Shown: piece by piece, positions 17,154 through 25,342 of the stretch | Layout of the letters: each line of letters opens with the position of its first letter | Numbering within the stretch: the stretch's first letter is position 1 | Origin: Pseudomonadota bacterium | GTDB taxonomy: Bacteria > Pseudomonadota > Gammaproteobacteria > Burkholderiales > Burkholderiaceae_B | DNA length: 64,000 nucleotides | Assembly: GCA_023423975.1 (NCBI GenBank) | Contig: JAFAEO010000073.1 | Coordinates: 248,001-312,000 of the forward strand | Reading direction: 5' to 3' | The notes under the pieces: generated by a model | Seen by the model: only the letters and a program-made list of their open reading frames with translations | Databases searched by the model: none | Told to the model about the DNA's origin: nothing | Made by a program: the position numbers and the translations under genes

Positions 17154-17693
17154 TCATTCTGGCGGGGCTTCCTGATTTTTTTGATAGACCTTCACCTGGT
17201 CAAAATCATGCATCATTTTTTTATTATTCAGAAACGATTCAATGTCATAAAGAGTCTTTAAATCATTGACATATATACGCTCGCACTTCTCCCGCCATAG
17301 AGCCAATTGTTCATAGTTATCGATCCCGAAGGAAAGGGGATCGTCGCTGTCTACGTTTTCATGTAGCCATCTGTTCAAAATGCGAAATTGTTCCTGCAGC
17401 TCGTCACTAAGCCACATTTTCTTTTGTATAAGCCCTACCGTCGCAACAATTAAATTGCTATACCACTCTGGACCTTCGAAACACGAATGGTAAACACGCC
17501 CTTTATTGTCCTGTAGCGCAAGCCTAAATCTGTCGAGGAACGCATCGGCATCTTCATAGCTTTCAATTCGCTTCTGGATCAGAATTTTGTAATATTCATT
17601 TTTAAAGGTTTTTGCTTGTTGGATACTGGTGACTAACCACGTAAGAACGGCTCCTACAGCGGCCGGAATTATTATATTTAGTAGATTCAGCAT
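17154..17693 (-). CDS. Hypothetical protein with an N-terminal membrane anchor (179 aa)
   Basis: One hydrophobic segment at residues 4-24 (LLNIIIPAAVGAVLTWLVTS), then a soluble, charged, mostly helical domain of about 150 residues (YKILIQKRIESYEDADAFLDRF, DELQEQFRILNRWLHENVD). No family is recognised. It is the gene nearest the left end of the element and stands alone, separated from the replication genes by 1.25 kb of repeat-rich DNA, so it is probably its own cargo transcript. A membrane-anchored protein in this place could be a defence or exclusion factor, which is a guess from position only. Confidence 0.6.
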   Translation of the reverse strand: MLNLLNIIIPAAVGAVLTWLVTSIQQAKTFKNEYYKILIQKRIESYEDADAFLDRFRLALQDNKGRVYHSCFEGPEWYSNLIVATVGLIQKKMWLSDELQEQFRILNRWLHENVDSDDPLSFGIDNYEQLALWREKCERIYVNDLKTLYDIESFLNNKKMMHDFDQVKVYQKNQEAPPE

Positions 17694-17765
17694 AGCGGTT
17701 CCACACCTTTATTAGGTCGTTAATTTTGCTACAAGCTTGATGCCGATAAGTCTACCATCTTCCTA

Positions 17766-18075
17766 TGTCAGGTTTTGTCAGGTCCTACACTCCAGGCTAC
17801 TGATTTGAAAGCACCCCCCAATGAGGTAAACCGTGCGTACCTCAGTGCGTACCGGTGCCGCGTACCGTGGCTACCAGAGCGGCTACCTCACTCTTGGATA
17901 CCGTCAAATGCGGTAAAACTGGAAGCCCTGTCTGAACATATTAGCAGTGAGAAAACATCACTTCTATCCGGTAAAACAGTGGCAACCAGGCTGGCAACCT
18001 GCCAATGGCAACCATTCAAATGCCTGTCAGTTCGTGGTAACCAGATTGGTAACCGGGCTACTGGTAACCTGCTGG
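17766..18075. repeat. Clustered short iterons, set 1
   Basis: Gene-free DNA with short words in small groups: TGTCAGGT twice (17766-17783); GTACC at 17837, 17849 and 17862; CTACC at 17871 and 17883; GGCAACC at 17981, 17993 and 18007; GGTAACC at 18036, 18048 and 18063. Spacing inside the groups is mostly 12-14 bases, about one helical turn plus, as for protein-binding iterons. The words grade into each other, as if one site type had diverged group by group. Confidence 0.6.
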
Positions 18076-18129
18076 GCAGCCCAAACCCTCGCCGTAATCT
18101 CGCCCTACAATAAAGAAGCATTCGCCTGC

Positions 18130-18958
18130 CGGCCCTGGGGGCAATCTTGGGGTGATTTTGGGGGGCTGCTGGGTTTTCAGCAAGCCCATGGACCGGCTGC
18201 AACCTCAATTTGAGCGGCGGCGCACTGGCCACATTGCCAATTGTCTTGATGTAATCTTGAGGTGACTTGAGGGGCGCAGTCTTGTTGTAATCTTGTTGTC
18301 CTGCCTGCCCTGTCCGTCTATGGTCACCTTGAAAAGGCGAGATGCGAACCGGCGCACCAGACTAACAAACACTAACAGCAGGTGGTAGACGTGAGCCGGG
18401 CGGGCCAGCCGCAGACTCATGGCACGGACCGATCTGAAACACAAGTTTTCACAAGTAGTAAGTAGCTGATTTCGTATGGTGCAGGTAAAGGATTTTGAGA
18501 TAAATGCCCCGTATCTGAAATTTCAATCCGTCTAGGCTGGGTCAAGGTAAACCGGGCGCTTTGCACTATGATGCCACCCGAGAATTTACCTTTACGACGG
18601 TCGGAATCAATATCAGGTTTTATCAGGTTTTGACCTTAACATTTCTTAATGTGTCGGGAGCGATCCTTACCGTAATCTTACCGTTCCTCGCGCGCGCGAT
18701 GCGGTTCGATAATTCCCGCCGGAACTACAGTTTCCCCTAGTAGTTCATAGCCGCTTTCGCCAGGTTCTGCTCCACGATCTGGTGGGCCGCAACCCTAGCA
18801 TTTCTTAGTATGCGCAACCTTATGATTTCTTAGTATTTTGCCGCCCTTCCGTTGCCGGCAGCCTTGACCAAATATTGACCTATCAGGGAGCAGGCCAGCG
18901 GGCCACCCATGCCGTAATCTTGCCGTTGCCCAACTTAGTGCGATCTTAGTGTTGCCCA
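18130..18958. repeat. Clustered short iterons, set 2 (AATCTTG and TTTCTTA words)
   Basis: The gene-free stretch goes on with AATCTTG-like words (near 18140, 18253, 18290, 18672, 18915, 18945), ATTTCTTA words (near 18641, 18800, 18827) and a doubled TATCAGGTTTT (18609-18632). GTAATCTT followed by ACCG or GCCG recurs. No open frame with protein-like composition is present. Together with set 1 this fills the 1.25 kb between 17694 and 18945. Confidence 0.5.
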
Positions 18959-19425
18959 AATGCTCGGTCAAACGCGTCGCCGAAGGTTTCCCGCAGTGCT
19001 TGATCTACCAGGGGCTGGCCTTCGTCCGTTCGCATCCATTCCAGCATGACGAACATGACCGCCCAGCGCAGTGGCTCGTCCTCCATCTTAAAATCGTCAT
19101 CATCGGTTTGGGGGCGGGTTGCTGTCCCTTCCAGGTTGTATACCCAGACCAGGGAAATCATCCGGTCATCTTCTATGCCTGCGTTGGCCGCCGCCTCTGG
19201 TGGTGCGTCGATGAGCACCAGACGTTGCGCCAGTGTAGTGGTGGCGTCAATCTCATCAAATACAGCCATCAACCGCTCACCGATCATCTTCAACCGGGGG
19301 CGCTTGGGGTTACCCTCTGTGGCAATGATCGCCAGCGCATCATCACGACTACGAGAAATGATGGATTGAAACCGTTGTATGTCGGTCGGACTTGCTCCGG
19401 TAGACGGTGGGTTATTCGTGGCCAT
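18946..19425 (-). CDS. Hypothetical acidic protein of the replication region (159 aa)
   Basis: Soluble protein with an acidic stretch (TRPQTDDDDFKMEDEP) and a C-terminal segment WAVMFVMLEWMRTDEGQPLVDQAL. No family recognised. Its start (GGAGATCACAATG) lies inside the end of the SSB-like gene, so the two are co-translated, and it is the last gene of the leftward operon. Pairing with an SSB suggests a replication or recombination accessory role. Confidence 0.6.
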   Translation of the reverse strand: MATNNPPSTGASPTDIQRFQSIISRSRDDALAIIATEGNPKRPRLKMIGERLMAVFDEIDATTTLAQRLVLIDAPPEAAANAGIEDDRMISLVWVYNLEGTATRPQTDDDDFKMEDEPLRWAVMFVMLEWMRTDEGQPLVDQALRETFGDAFDRAFGQH

Positions 19426-19747
19426 TGTGATCTCCCTGCGTGGCTTTGCGCTTGCGGGTAACGTGATAAGGGGTCAAAACGCCGTGCGCCACCATATCCA
19501 GCGCTGGCCGTGGCCCTTCATTGGACTGCCAGACCTTAGGGGTAAGCGATCCACTGATAGCGGCGCTGTCGCCTTCGCTCAATGCCATCAGTTGCGCCCC
19601 CACGGTCCTGCTAAATGCAATGACACTGACAAAGAGTGCATCGCCATCCGTGGCCACCCGCAGCCGTGCCGTGAAATAGGTGCCATTCTTGCCCTGGCCC
19701 TCTTTGGGCTGGCCAAATATCTTGCCCATAACCAATCCGTCGATCAT
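19412..19747 (-). CDS. Single-stranded-DNA-binding-like protein (OB fold)
   Basis: Protein of 111 residues. MGKIFGQPKEGQGKNGTYFTARLRV, then FVSVIAFSRTVGAQLMALSEGDSAAISGSL is the SSB layout, including the beta-strand pattern and the A-I-S-G-S-L segment. It lacks the long acidic tail of cellular SSB. I chose the ATG at 19747 because it overlaps the upstream stop in an ATGA junction, the coupling used throughout this operon. It probably protects single strands during replication of the element. Confidence 0.75.
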   Translation of the reverse strand: MIDGLVMGKIFGQPKEGQGKNGTYFTARLRVATDGDALFVSVIAFSRTVGAQLMALSEGDSAAISGSLTPKVWQSNEGPRPALDMVAHGVLTPYHVTRKRKATQGDHNGHE

Positions 19748-20145
19748 TCTGTAAACCCCCTGCATCTGTGCAATATTTCAATCCCAAACCCACCCACCGG
19801 GAATAATCCCTTGCGGCAGTGCTCATATGACTGGTGGCGGCATTCCGCGCATGACCGCCGATCATCCCTATCCCGATCTCGTTCAATGAGTCGCCATGCC
19901 ACCGCCTGGGCCGCTATCTCGCCGACCCCGCTGGCCTTGAACCGTGCCTGACGTGACTGTAGCCTGGCCATCTCAACATCCGTATAGTCACCAGCAGCAC
20001 CGGCAGCAGGCATTGCCGGCCGCAGGATGGCAACGGGGGCGGATATTGTCGAGACCTCCACTTTGGGGGCCTCGGTGCGCCGGGTCTGGGTCTGGATCTG
20101 GTCATCATCTGACCCCAGCCATTCCTGAAACTTAAATTGCGCCAT
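19744..20145 (-). CDS. Hypothetical cysteine-containing protein (133 aa)
   Basis: The first 90 residues are variable (an Ala/Pro-rich stretch). The C-terminal part is richer in signal: ERDRDRDDRRSCAECRHQSY, then HCRKG and HRC, a Cys/His set that could bind zinc. It has the look of small primase-associated or zinc-ribbon phage proteins. Its start is just left of the iteron cluster at 20.2-20.4 kb and its stop overlaps the SSB-like start (ATGA). Confidence 0.6.
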   Translation of the reverse strand: MAQFKFQEWLGSDDDQIQTQTRRTEAPKVEVSTISAPVAILRPAMPAAGAAGDYTDVEMARLQSRQARFKASGVGEIAAQAVAWRLIERDRDRDDRRSCAECRHQSYEHCRKGLFPVGGFGIEILHRCRGFTE

Positions 20146-20183
20146 GGTCGCCCCTATTTGCTGATTTCACCCCGCACCCCATT

Positions 20184-20415
20184 AAAAACCGGTGTAACTG
20201 GTGTAACCCGTGTAACTCCCGCATAAACAAAGGCTTTGCGCGGTTACACCACATCGTGTACCTGGTGTAACTGGTGTAACCCTGGGGCAAATCGCACATA
20301 CACCCCATTGATTTGACCGGCAACACCGGTAACAGCGGTAACACCCGCATGAATAAAGGCTTTGCGCCGTTACCAGTACCGGTAACGCTGTGGTAACACC
20401 GGTAACACCAAGCTG
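20184..20415. repeat. Iteron module 1 (candidate replication site beside the helicase gene)
   Basis: Six GTGTAAC-type words (five direct, one inverted) and then six GGTAAC words (five direct, one inverted), in the 272-base gap after the helicase gene. Embedded are two copies of a longer word: CCCGCATAAACAAAGGC at 20218 and CCCGCATGAATAAAGGC at 20344, each followed by TTTGCGC and a GTTAC word. The 126-base distance between them is almost the same as in module 2 at 30 kb (125). In P4 the primase-helicase binds iterons at two sites, ori and crr; this is one candidate. Confidence 0.7.
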
Positions 20416-20417
20416 AT

Positions 20418-22241
20418 TTATTCATTTGTCAGCCCTTCCAGCTTTGAAGCATCCAAGTGATACAGGCGCATCCTTTCGCCGCTGACGTTTGTGTTACGAC
20501 TGTACTTGCCGTGCCCGTCCGGCATCAGGCCACCGATAGATACTAATGCCTTCGTGACCTGGCGTATGTCCTTGACCGCCGCCGCTTCCTGCAGCCCGCT
20601 GTTGGTGAACATATAAACGGTTTCATCGTCGTCTGTGCGCTTCCACCCGGCCCGGTTTATGACCGGCCTGCCACCGCCGGCAATATCCTCAAAACGCGAC
20701 CCGCCATGCGTTTCAATGAAGGCGAGGATATTTTTATAGATCGCCATATCCTCCTGGTTGCGGCCGTGGGTACCGCGCTGGGACAGCCATAGATCAAACC
20801 CATATCGCGCTGCCGTGATGGCCTCCCCCACGCTCCAGGTGAGAATACCCGCCTCGATTGCCAGCTCACCGGCCAGCGCACATACCGCAAATAACCGGGC
20901 CGCGCGCCGCTCCTGCTCGCTCACCTCTGCCGGTGCCAGGCTGTCCTGTATTTGCTGCGCCAGGCTGGTGATATCGGTATCGTCCAGACTTATCAGATAC
21001 CGCACAAACGCTTTGCCGGCATGGCCGTAATGGGTTGCGCTGGCATCCCGCAGGGCATCGGCAAACGCGGCCGCATTAAGAGCGCCGTGCAGTTCGCTGA
21101 AAAACCCGTGTTGCTCGCCAGTGGCATATATATCCAGTAGCCGCACGCTTTGCCCCGCCATCAGGCGGATATTGTCGCGGGCCAGTGCCGCCGTGATGGA
21201 CAGCTCCCCATTGCTGATGAAAAACACCCGCCAGCGCGCCACGTTGCGCGGGTCGCCCCGCTCATTTGCCCTGCCCTTGCCAACGCCATTGGCCAAGCCA
21301 TACAGCGCCATATCCAGATCACGCGGTTTGCACGAATGGATTTCATCCAGCCCCAACATCGTATCGGTATGCAGCCGCGCGGTACCCTCCAGGCTATTTG
21401 CCGTGGCATTCCATGTCTGATAGTAAGTATTGCCATTGCCCCATACCGATGACGCCGCGTAGAGGCTGGTTGTCTTGCCCTGGCTGCTGGCCCCGTAAAA
21501 ATGCAGGCCGCCCCCATGTATGTTCATGCGATGCAGCAGCGTGCCGGCCAGTGCCGCGCATAATGACAGCTGCAATAAGGGGTTGCCAGTGGCCTTATCC
21601 GATACTTGACCCTGCCAGCCCTCCAACGTGCCGGCCGTGCTGTATGCTGCAATCCGCTCCCGGCTTTGGAACCATACATCATCAGCGCCGATCACTTCAT
21701 CCGGAAAAACAAATGCGGCACCATGCCAGCCGGTGGATCTGGCCGCTTTCAGATAAGGCCCTTTGGGTGATTGGCTATTGACGAAGGCATTGAGATACCG
21801 GCGCCCATTGCGAAAGTCGATATACAGCCCTTCATTGCCCAGCACACTGATAAGCTCGCCGGCACGGTCATTCAGGATCATATCCATGGGCACCAGTAGC
21901 CGTTTTGTCTGTGCCCTATCTTTGGTTTCAAACTCCAGCAGCTTGCCGTAGTTCTGGCCATTCGGGTCTTTGGTGTCAGCCACGACCGTGAGCGGATCGC
22001 AAATATAGTCATCAATCGGCGTGGGCGGGCTATCGCCTTTGGGCACGGTCATTGCATGGTAATAGACGCCTTTTCGGTACTTCCTGCCCATGCGCTCGAT
22101 TGGTTCCGGATACACCCGATAGCATGGCCGTTCCTCATCCGCAGGAAATGGATCAGCTGGGGCGCTCACTGTATCGATATCCAGCGCGGGGGCGGTGTGT
22201 ATGTTTTCGTCAGTATGGGTGTCGGTAGCAAACTCTGTCAT
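20418..22241 (-). CDS. DUF927-domain replicative helicase (P4 alpha-like ATPase part)
   Basis: 607 residues. The DUF927 superfamily 3-like helicase core has Walker A GASSQGKTTSLYAAS (about residue 250) and Walker B TMLGLDEIHSC (about 293). YNATANSLEG-type and FFISNGELSI segments fit the same fold. The N-terminal 150 residues are probably regulatory. It should unwind the element's origin and, with the Toprim primase encoded just upstream (ATGA overlap), do what the fused alpha protein does in P4. The iteron module lies directly downstream. Confidence 0.85.
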   Translation of the reverse strand: MTEFATDTHTDENIHTAPALDIDTVSAPADPFPADEERPCYRVYPEPIERMGRKYRKGVYYHAMTVPKGDSPPTPIDDYICDPLTVVADTKDPNGQNYGKLLEFETKDRAQTKRLLVPMDMILNDRAGELISVLGNEGLYIDFRNGRRYLNAFVNSQSPKGPYLKAARSTGWHGAAFVFPDEVIGADDVWFQSRERIAAYSTAGTLEGWQGQVSDKATGNPLLQLSLCAALAGTLLHRMNIHGGGLHFYGASSQGKTTSLYAASSVWGNGNTYYQTWNATANSLEGTARLHTDTMLGLDEIHSCKPRDLDMALYGLANGVGKGRANERGDPRNVARWRVFFISNGELSITAALARDNIRLMAGQSVRLLDIYATGEQHGFFSELHGALNAAAFADALRDASATHYGHAGKAFVRYLISLDDTDITSLAQQIQDSLAPAEVSEQERRAARLFAVCALAGELAIEAGILTWSVGEAITAARYGFDLWLSQRGTHGRNQEDMAIYKNILAFIETHGGSRFEDIAGGGRPVINRAGWKRTDDDETVYMFTNSGLQEAAAVKDIRQVTKALVSIGGLMPDGHGKYSRNTNVSGERMRLYHLDASKLEGLTNE

Positions 22242-23191
22242 ACCGTTGCTCTCCGTGATATCAGTTCATCGTTCCAATCGCCCGGACTGTCGGGAATCAG
22301 GACGCGGGCAATAAAGCCCTGGGCAGCTAGGCGTTTTGCGCTATCGTTCGCAGCATCCTGTCCCACGCCGGACTTGTCGTTATCGCCAAAGATATAAATG
22401 TGCTTCACGGTTGGGGGCGGGCAGAAGGATCGCAGGCCGTGCGCCGATATGCAGGACCAGACCGGCAGGCCACCCAGCAAGGCCGCCGATAACGCTGTCT
22501 CGATCCCTTCGGCGATGCCCAGCATCAGGCCACCATCCTTATGCTGAATTGGCGCCCCCATCTTGATACTGGCGCCCGCCATCGGCCCTGCTGATGCCAT
22601 CAATTTGCGCGGAATTGATACCTTGGCCTTCGTGCCATCCTGTGACAAATAGGTGCGATGAATGTTGACCAGCTTGCCACCAGGCGCCGTCACAATGCCG
22701 ATCATGGCTGTGAAATCACCCACATATTGCGGCCCATCCCAATACGGCAATTTGTCATGACGCATCAGCGCAGGGGAATTTGGCCGCTCGATACCCCGCC
22801 GATGCAGATAAACGCTCACCACATCGCCCGACGTCAGAAAGGAGCATTCATTGTGCAGGTCCATGAGTCGGCCAGCATTATCCAGCCATTCGGCAGCCTG
22901 CTGGGCCTCGCGCTCTCGCCTGGCCTGTTCAATCAGCCGGCGTGCGCGGTCACGATCTTGCGGGGTCAGGCTCTCGTTATCGGCCATCCAGATACCACGC
23001 TCTGCGGTGCGCCAATCGCCATAAACAGCCACCGCCATATCACCATCGAATACCCGGTACCAGCCAGAGCGTTGATTGCCCTTATCCTCCTGCGTACGGC
23101 ACCGGACCAGTTTTCCGTATTGGACTTTGTCCACCTCCAGGCCGGCCGCTTGCAGGGCATTTTCCAGAGCTGTCAGATTTTTCAAATTCAT
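22238..23191 (-). CDS. Toprim-domain DNA primase
   Basis: 317 residues. A C-terminal Toprim domain (about residues 205-300) shows the catalytic Glu in LGIAEGIETALSA and the DxD motif in IYIFGDNDKSGVGQDAA. The middle part GRLMDLHNECSFLTSGDVVSVYLHRRGI is typical of phage and plasmid primases of this family. There is no obvious N-terminal zinc finger with four cysteines, so priming may rely on another subunit. It is coupled by ATGA junctions to the gene before it and the helicase after it. Confidence 0.85.
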   Translation of the reverse strand: MNLKNLTALENALQAAGLEVDKVQYGKLVRCRTQEDKGNQRSGWYRVFDGDMAVAVYGDWRTAERGIWMADNESLTPQDRDRARRLIEQARREREAQQAAEWLDNAGRLMDLHNECSFLTSGDVVSVYLHRRGIERPNSPALMRHDKLPYWDGPQYVGDFTAMIGIVTAPGGKLVNIHRTYLSQDGTKAKVSIPRKLMASAGPMAGASIKMGAPIQHKDGGLMLGIAEGIETALSAALLGGLPVWSCISAHGLRSFCPPPTVKHIYIFGDNDKSGVGQDAANDSAKRLAAQGFIARVLIPDSPGDWNDELISRRATV

Positions 23192-23415
23192 TGCAGAATC
23201 TCCGAAATATGGGTCACATCCAGTGAGGCCGCCCGAATGGCATGCAACAGATCAGCATCATTCAAACCTCGGGATTGCAACACTGTGGCCAGGGTGAGAA
23301 AACATGCCATCGCCGACTCTTCCGGTGCACACCGCACAGCCCTGGCGTGAGAGAAAACCAATGGCAGTAAGGTATCGAGCATGAATTGCTCATGTTTTTG
23401 CATTGGGTCAGTCAT
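23188..23415 (-). CDS. Small hypothetical protein (75 aa)
   Basis: All-helical small protein (LLPLVFSHARAVRCAPEESA, LLHAIRAASLDVTHISEIL) of unknown function. It overlaps the primase start (ATGA) and the end of the preceding gene by 8 bases. The coupling itself supports that it is a real gene. Confidence 0.6.
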   Translation of the reverse strand: MTDPMQKHEQFMLDTLLPLVFSHARAVRCAPEESAMACFLTLATVLQSRGLNDADLLHAIRAASLDVTHISEILQ

Positions 23416-23623
23416 ATTTGGCCTTCGTCACAATGTTGTCGGCACGGTAAAAAATGTCCGCCACCAGCTGGAGAACAGACTTCGCCCTCGCCTGCACTTC
23501 CTTATCGTCCATCAGGTACTCAACAAGGGACATACCCTGCACGATCTTTTCTGACAGATCGGAATAAGTGTCAGCATCTAAAGAACGGCGCCGTACCGGT
23601 TGATTTGCTGCATCGTTCATCAT
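23408..23623 (-). CDS. Small hypothetical protein (71 aa)
   Basis: Charged helical protein (LSEKIVQGMSLVEYLMDDKE, SVLQLVADIFYRADNI), function unknown. Start ATGATGAATG; the first ATGA overlaps the stop of the upstream gene. Part of the coupled replication operon. Confidence 0.6.
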   Translation of the reverse strand: MMNDAANQPVRRRSLDADTYSDLSEKIVQGMSLVEYLMDDKEVQARAKSVLQLVADIFYRADNIVTKAKYD

Positions 23624-23856
23624 GCATTCTCCTTGGAACTATGTATCTGCATGGCTTTGACCGCTTCCTTGATATCCCACGCCAGATCCTGCATCGTGAA
23701 TGTATATCCCTCCTGCAGGTCATCGTGCATATCCTTGAATGCTGCAATGCCGCCAGCAGATAGCATCATGGTCAGCCCGGCCAGTTGACCAGCCTTATGC
23801 ATCAGGCAGTCGTATTGATCCATCGTGAGGGTCACTGTGATTTTCTGATCGCTCAT
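23620..23856 (-). CDS. Small hypothetical protein (78 aa)
   Basis: Reads MSDQKITVTLTMDQYDCLMH at the start, then two helices. I chose the ATG at 23856 because it overlaps the upstream stop as ATGA; the longer open frame would overlap that gene for 70 bases. The N-terminal strand-helix start recalls small ribbon-helix-helix proteins, but that is weak. Function unknown. Confidence 0.55.
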   Translation of the reverse strand: MSDQKITVTLTMDQYDCLMHKAGQLAGLTMMLSAGGIAAFKDMHDDLQEGYTFTMQDLAWDIKEAVKAMQIHSSKENA

Positions 23857-24146
23857 GCTGCACCCCCGTTTTGAGGTTCCAGATAATTTGCGCGAAGCTC
23901 TTCGGCGCACACGTTTACGCAATTGGCATAATCCTCTGCGATACGCACGCCAAGACTTGCGAGATGTGCGATTTGTGTATTACCGGAAGTTTTGGATAAC
24001 TCTTTAATGGTGCGCAACAGATCAGCCAACTCAGCGAGCGAATCAGCACTGGTATCTAGCCAGATCAGAACGTCTTCATTAAGAAAATGTGCGAGGGATT
24101 GGGTCAGTTGCTCAGGACGAGCAGATGCGTGCGTAGACTTAGCCAT
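23853..24146 (-). CDS. Small hypothetical protein, first gene of the replication operon (97 aa)
   Basis: Helical protein (QLTQSLAHFLNEDVLIWLDT, LADLLRTIKELSKTSGN), no family recognised. Its ribosome binding site (AAAGGAGG, 7-8 bases before ATG) lies in CTCGAAAGGAGG, which is complementary to a segment of the leader RNA at 24214-24240. Translation of the whole coupled operon, primase and helicase included, may therefore be gated at this start. Confidence 0.6.
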   Translation of the reverse strand: MAKSTHASARPEQLTQSLAHFLNEDVLIWLDTSADSLAELADLLRTIKELSKTSGNTQIAHLASLGVRIAEDYANCVNVCAEELRANYLEPQNGGAA

Positions 24147-24151
24147 GGCGG

Positions 24152-24360
24152 CCTCCTTTCGAGTTTGATAAACCCTGCTTTCCCGCTCTCAAACGGGTGG
24201 GCAGGCAACAAGTGAGGTTGAGAGACCGGCTCGAAAGGCTACCGGCGCATCCGAAGATGCCCCCACCAGTGCCCGCCCAAAGAAGGCGCACATAGGCATA
24301 CGGACGTAAAAAAACCGCCTGGCGGCGGACTGTCCGCCTTTCGATATTCCGGCTCTCACC
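24152..24360 (-). promoter_or_regulatory. Leader of the replication operon with antisense-RNA immunity layout
   Basis: Three related segments lie in the leader, read on the minus strand. A at 24360-24336 is GGTGAGAGCCGG...TCGAAAGGC; B at 24240-24214 is AGCCTTTCGAGCCGGTCTCT, then CAACCTC; C at 24165-24152 is AACTCGAAAGGAGG. B can pair with both A and C, and C is the ribosome binding site of the first gene. A T-run hairpin (GGCGGAC/GTCCGCC, GCCAGGCGGTTTTTTT, 24339-24311) lies after A. This is how P4 immunity and P1 C4 work: premature termination set by RNA pairing. A possible -10, TATACT, is at 24396-24391. Confidence 0.65.
24181..24300 (-). ncRNA. C4/CI-like antisense RNA candidate
   Basis: GC-rich, strongly foldable segment after the leader hairpin, reading ATGCCTATGTGCGCCTTC, GGGCGGGCACTGGTGGGGGC and then segment B. 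No frame here looks like a real protein, although frames over such segments are often called Ash or Icd-like proteins. In P1/P7 and P4 the processed RNA from this place silences the downstream operon. Ends are approximate. Confidence 0.55.
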
Positions 24361-24409
24361 CCGGGTACCGTTTGTTTTAGGTACGAGGCCAGTATAAGAC
24401 AAAATTGGA

Positions 24410-25048
24410 TCAATTACCATTTTTGCCCCCGATTTGCACAAACCCTTTGAAGTTATCCAAAGCAGTCTTTGCTGCTTGATACCCTTCCTTGTGGTCCTTG
24501 GCCGCCCCCATTGCCTGCGAGGCCAAATACTGGGCCGTTATAAGCAATGACTTATGCGGGACCGGTATGGTTGAACGCTCACCGCTGCCAATCCCCACTG
24601 CCTTGTTAATCAGGCGGTTGATATTGAGGTGCACCAACCGCTCGTTGCTCGATTGCGCCGCCAATTGGTGAATCTGATCATGTAGCGTGTGGTAGGACGG
24701 CAGGTACTCCGCTTTATTGACATCCACCGCCTGCCGCGCTTCCCGAAAAGCCATCACAAGGCGCGCTTTCAAATCCACTACCCTTTCACTATTGCGAGAT
24801 AGGGACAGGAGAAAATAAGTCTGATCCTCATTGAGCAATGCGTATTTTTCGTACTTTGTTCCTCGCTCTCCAGGCCGTTTCACTGCCTCCGTTTTAAATC
24901 GCATCAGTCCAAAGCTTTGAAAATGCTTGAGATATCTTTCAATATTGGCAATAACGCTACGGTGGGCAATGCCAAGTTGCGCAGCAATCAGCCTGCTATC
25001 TACGCGGGGATCGTCAGTTCCTGTCAGAACAATTTGACTATTGGCCAT
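24410..25048 (-). CDS. Rha-family phage regulatory protein
   Basis: 212 residues. The N-terminal Rha domain (about 1-100) reads DPRVDSRLIAAQLGIAHRSV, NIERYLKHFQSFGLMRF, YALLNEDQTYFLLSLSRNSE and VVDLKARLVMAFREAR, the expected order of landmarks. Rha proteins are DNA-binding regulators of lambdoid and P4-like elements. The start at 25048 is preferred because GAAGGGGGCGGTA precedes it and it overlaps the upstream gene by only 11 bases. It ends just before the replication-operon leader. Confidence 0.8.
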   Translation of the reverse strand: MANSQIVLTGTDDPRVDSRLIAAQLGIAHRSVIANIERYLKHFQSFGLMRFKTEAVKRPGERGTKYEKYALLNEDQTYFLLSLSRNSERVVDLKARLVMAFREARQAVDVNKAEYLPSYHTLHDQIHQLAAQSSNERLVHLNINRLINKAVGIGSGERSTIPVPHKSLLITAQYLASQAMGAAKDHKEGYQAAKTALDNFKGFVQIGGKNGN

Positions 25049-25340
25049 TACCGCCCCCTTCCAGTGAATACAGGGCAACGCCATGGTGCCGGTATCCCTG
25101 ATCATCTATTACGACCGTTCGGTGAGTGGTAATGCGGTAGCCCTCCTGGCGTAGCTCACAAATGCGTGCATTGACCATATACAGGCCCATCTTGCGCAGT
25201 TCATAGGAATGGTGGGGGCGGCGCTCCAGCGCCTTGAGAATGCGTTGCCGCTGCGCTGCGCACGCCGTGCTTTTCGGGCTATACTGGCGTTGTCCCTGCG
25301 CCCTGCTAGCCTTTCGGTTGGTGGGGTTTTTCTTTTTCAT
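25038..25340 (-). CDS. Small helix-turn-helix protein (100 aa)
   Basis: Basic N-terminal tail (KKKNPTNRKASRAQGQRQYS), then a winged-helix domain: QRQRILKALERRPHHSYELR, NARICELRQEGYRITTHRTV, YRHHGVALYSLEG. This is the layout of the HTH_39-type domain of phage proteins. It is the middle gene of a three-gene regulatory group with the AlpA-like and Rha proteins and overlaps the latter. Confidence 0.7.
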   Translation of the reverse strand: MKKKNPTNRKASRAQGQRQYSPKSTACAAQRQRILKALERRPHHSYELRKMGLYMVNARICELRQEGYRITTHRTVVIDDQGYRHHGVALYSLEGGGNGQ

Positions 25341-25342
25341 GA

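Noticed and set aside
20184..20415. CRISPR array
   Set aside because: The repeats are 6-17 bases with no regular unique spacers, and there are no cas genes; they are iterons.
20132..20425. 97-codon minus-strand frame over iteron module 1 (repeated KPLFMR and LHQLH segments)
   Set aside because: Its repetitive product simply translates the GTAAC iterons and the 17-base word; composition is not protein-like and no ribosome binding site is seen.
24139..24441. 100-codon frame resembling Ash/Icd-like proteins
   Set aside because: It lies over the structured leader and antisense RNA; such frames are commonly annotated there but the sequence is better explained as RNA.
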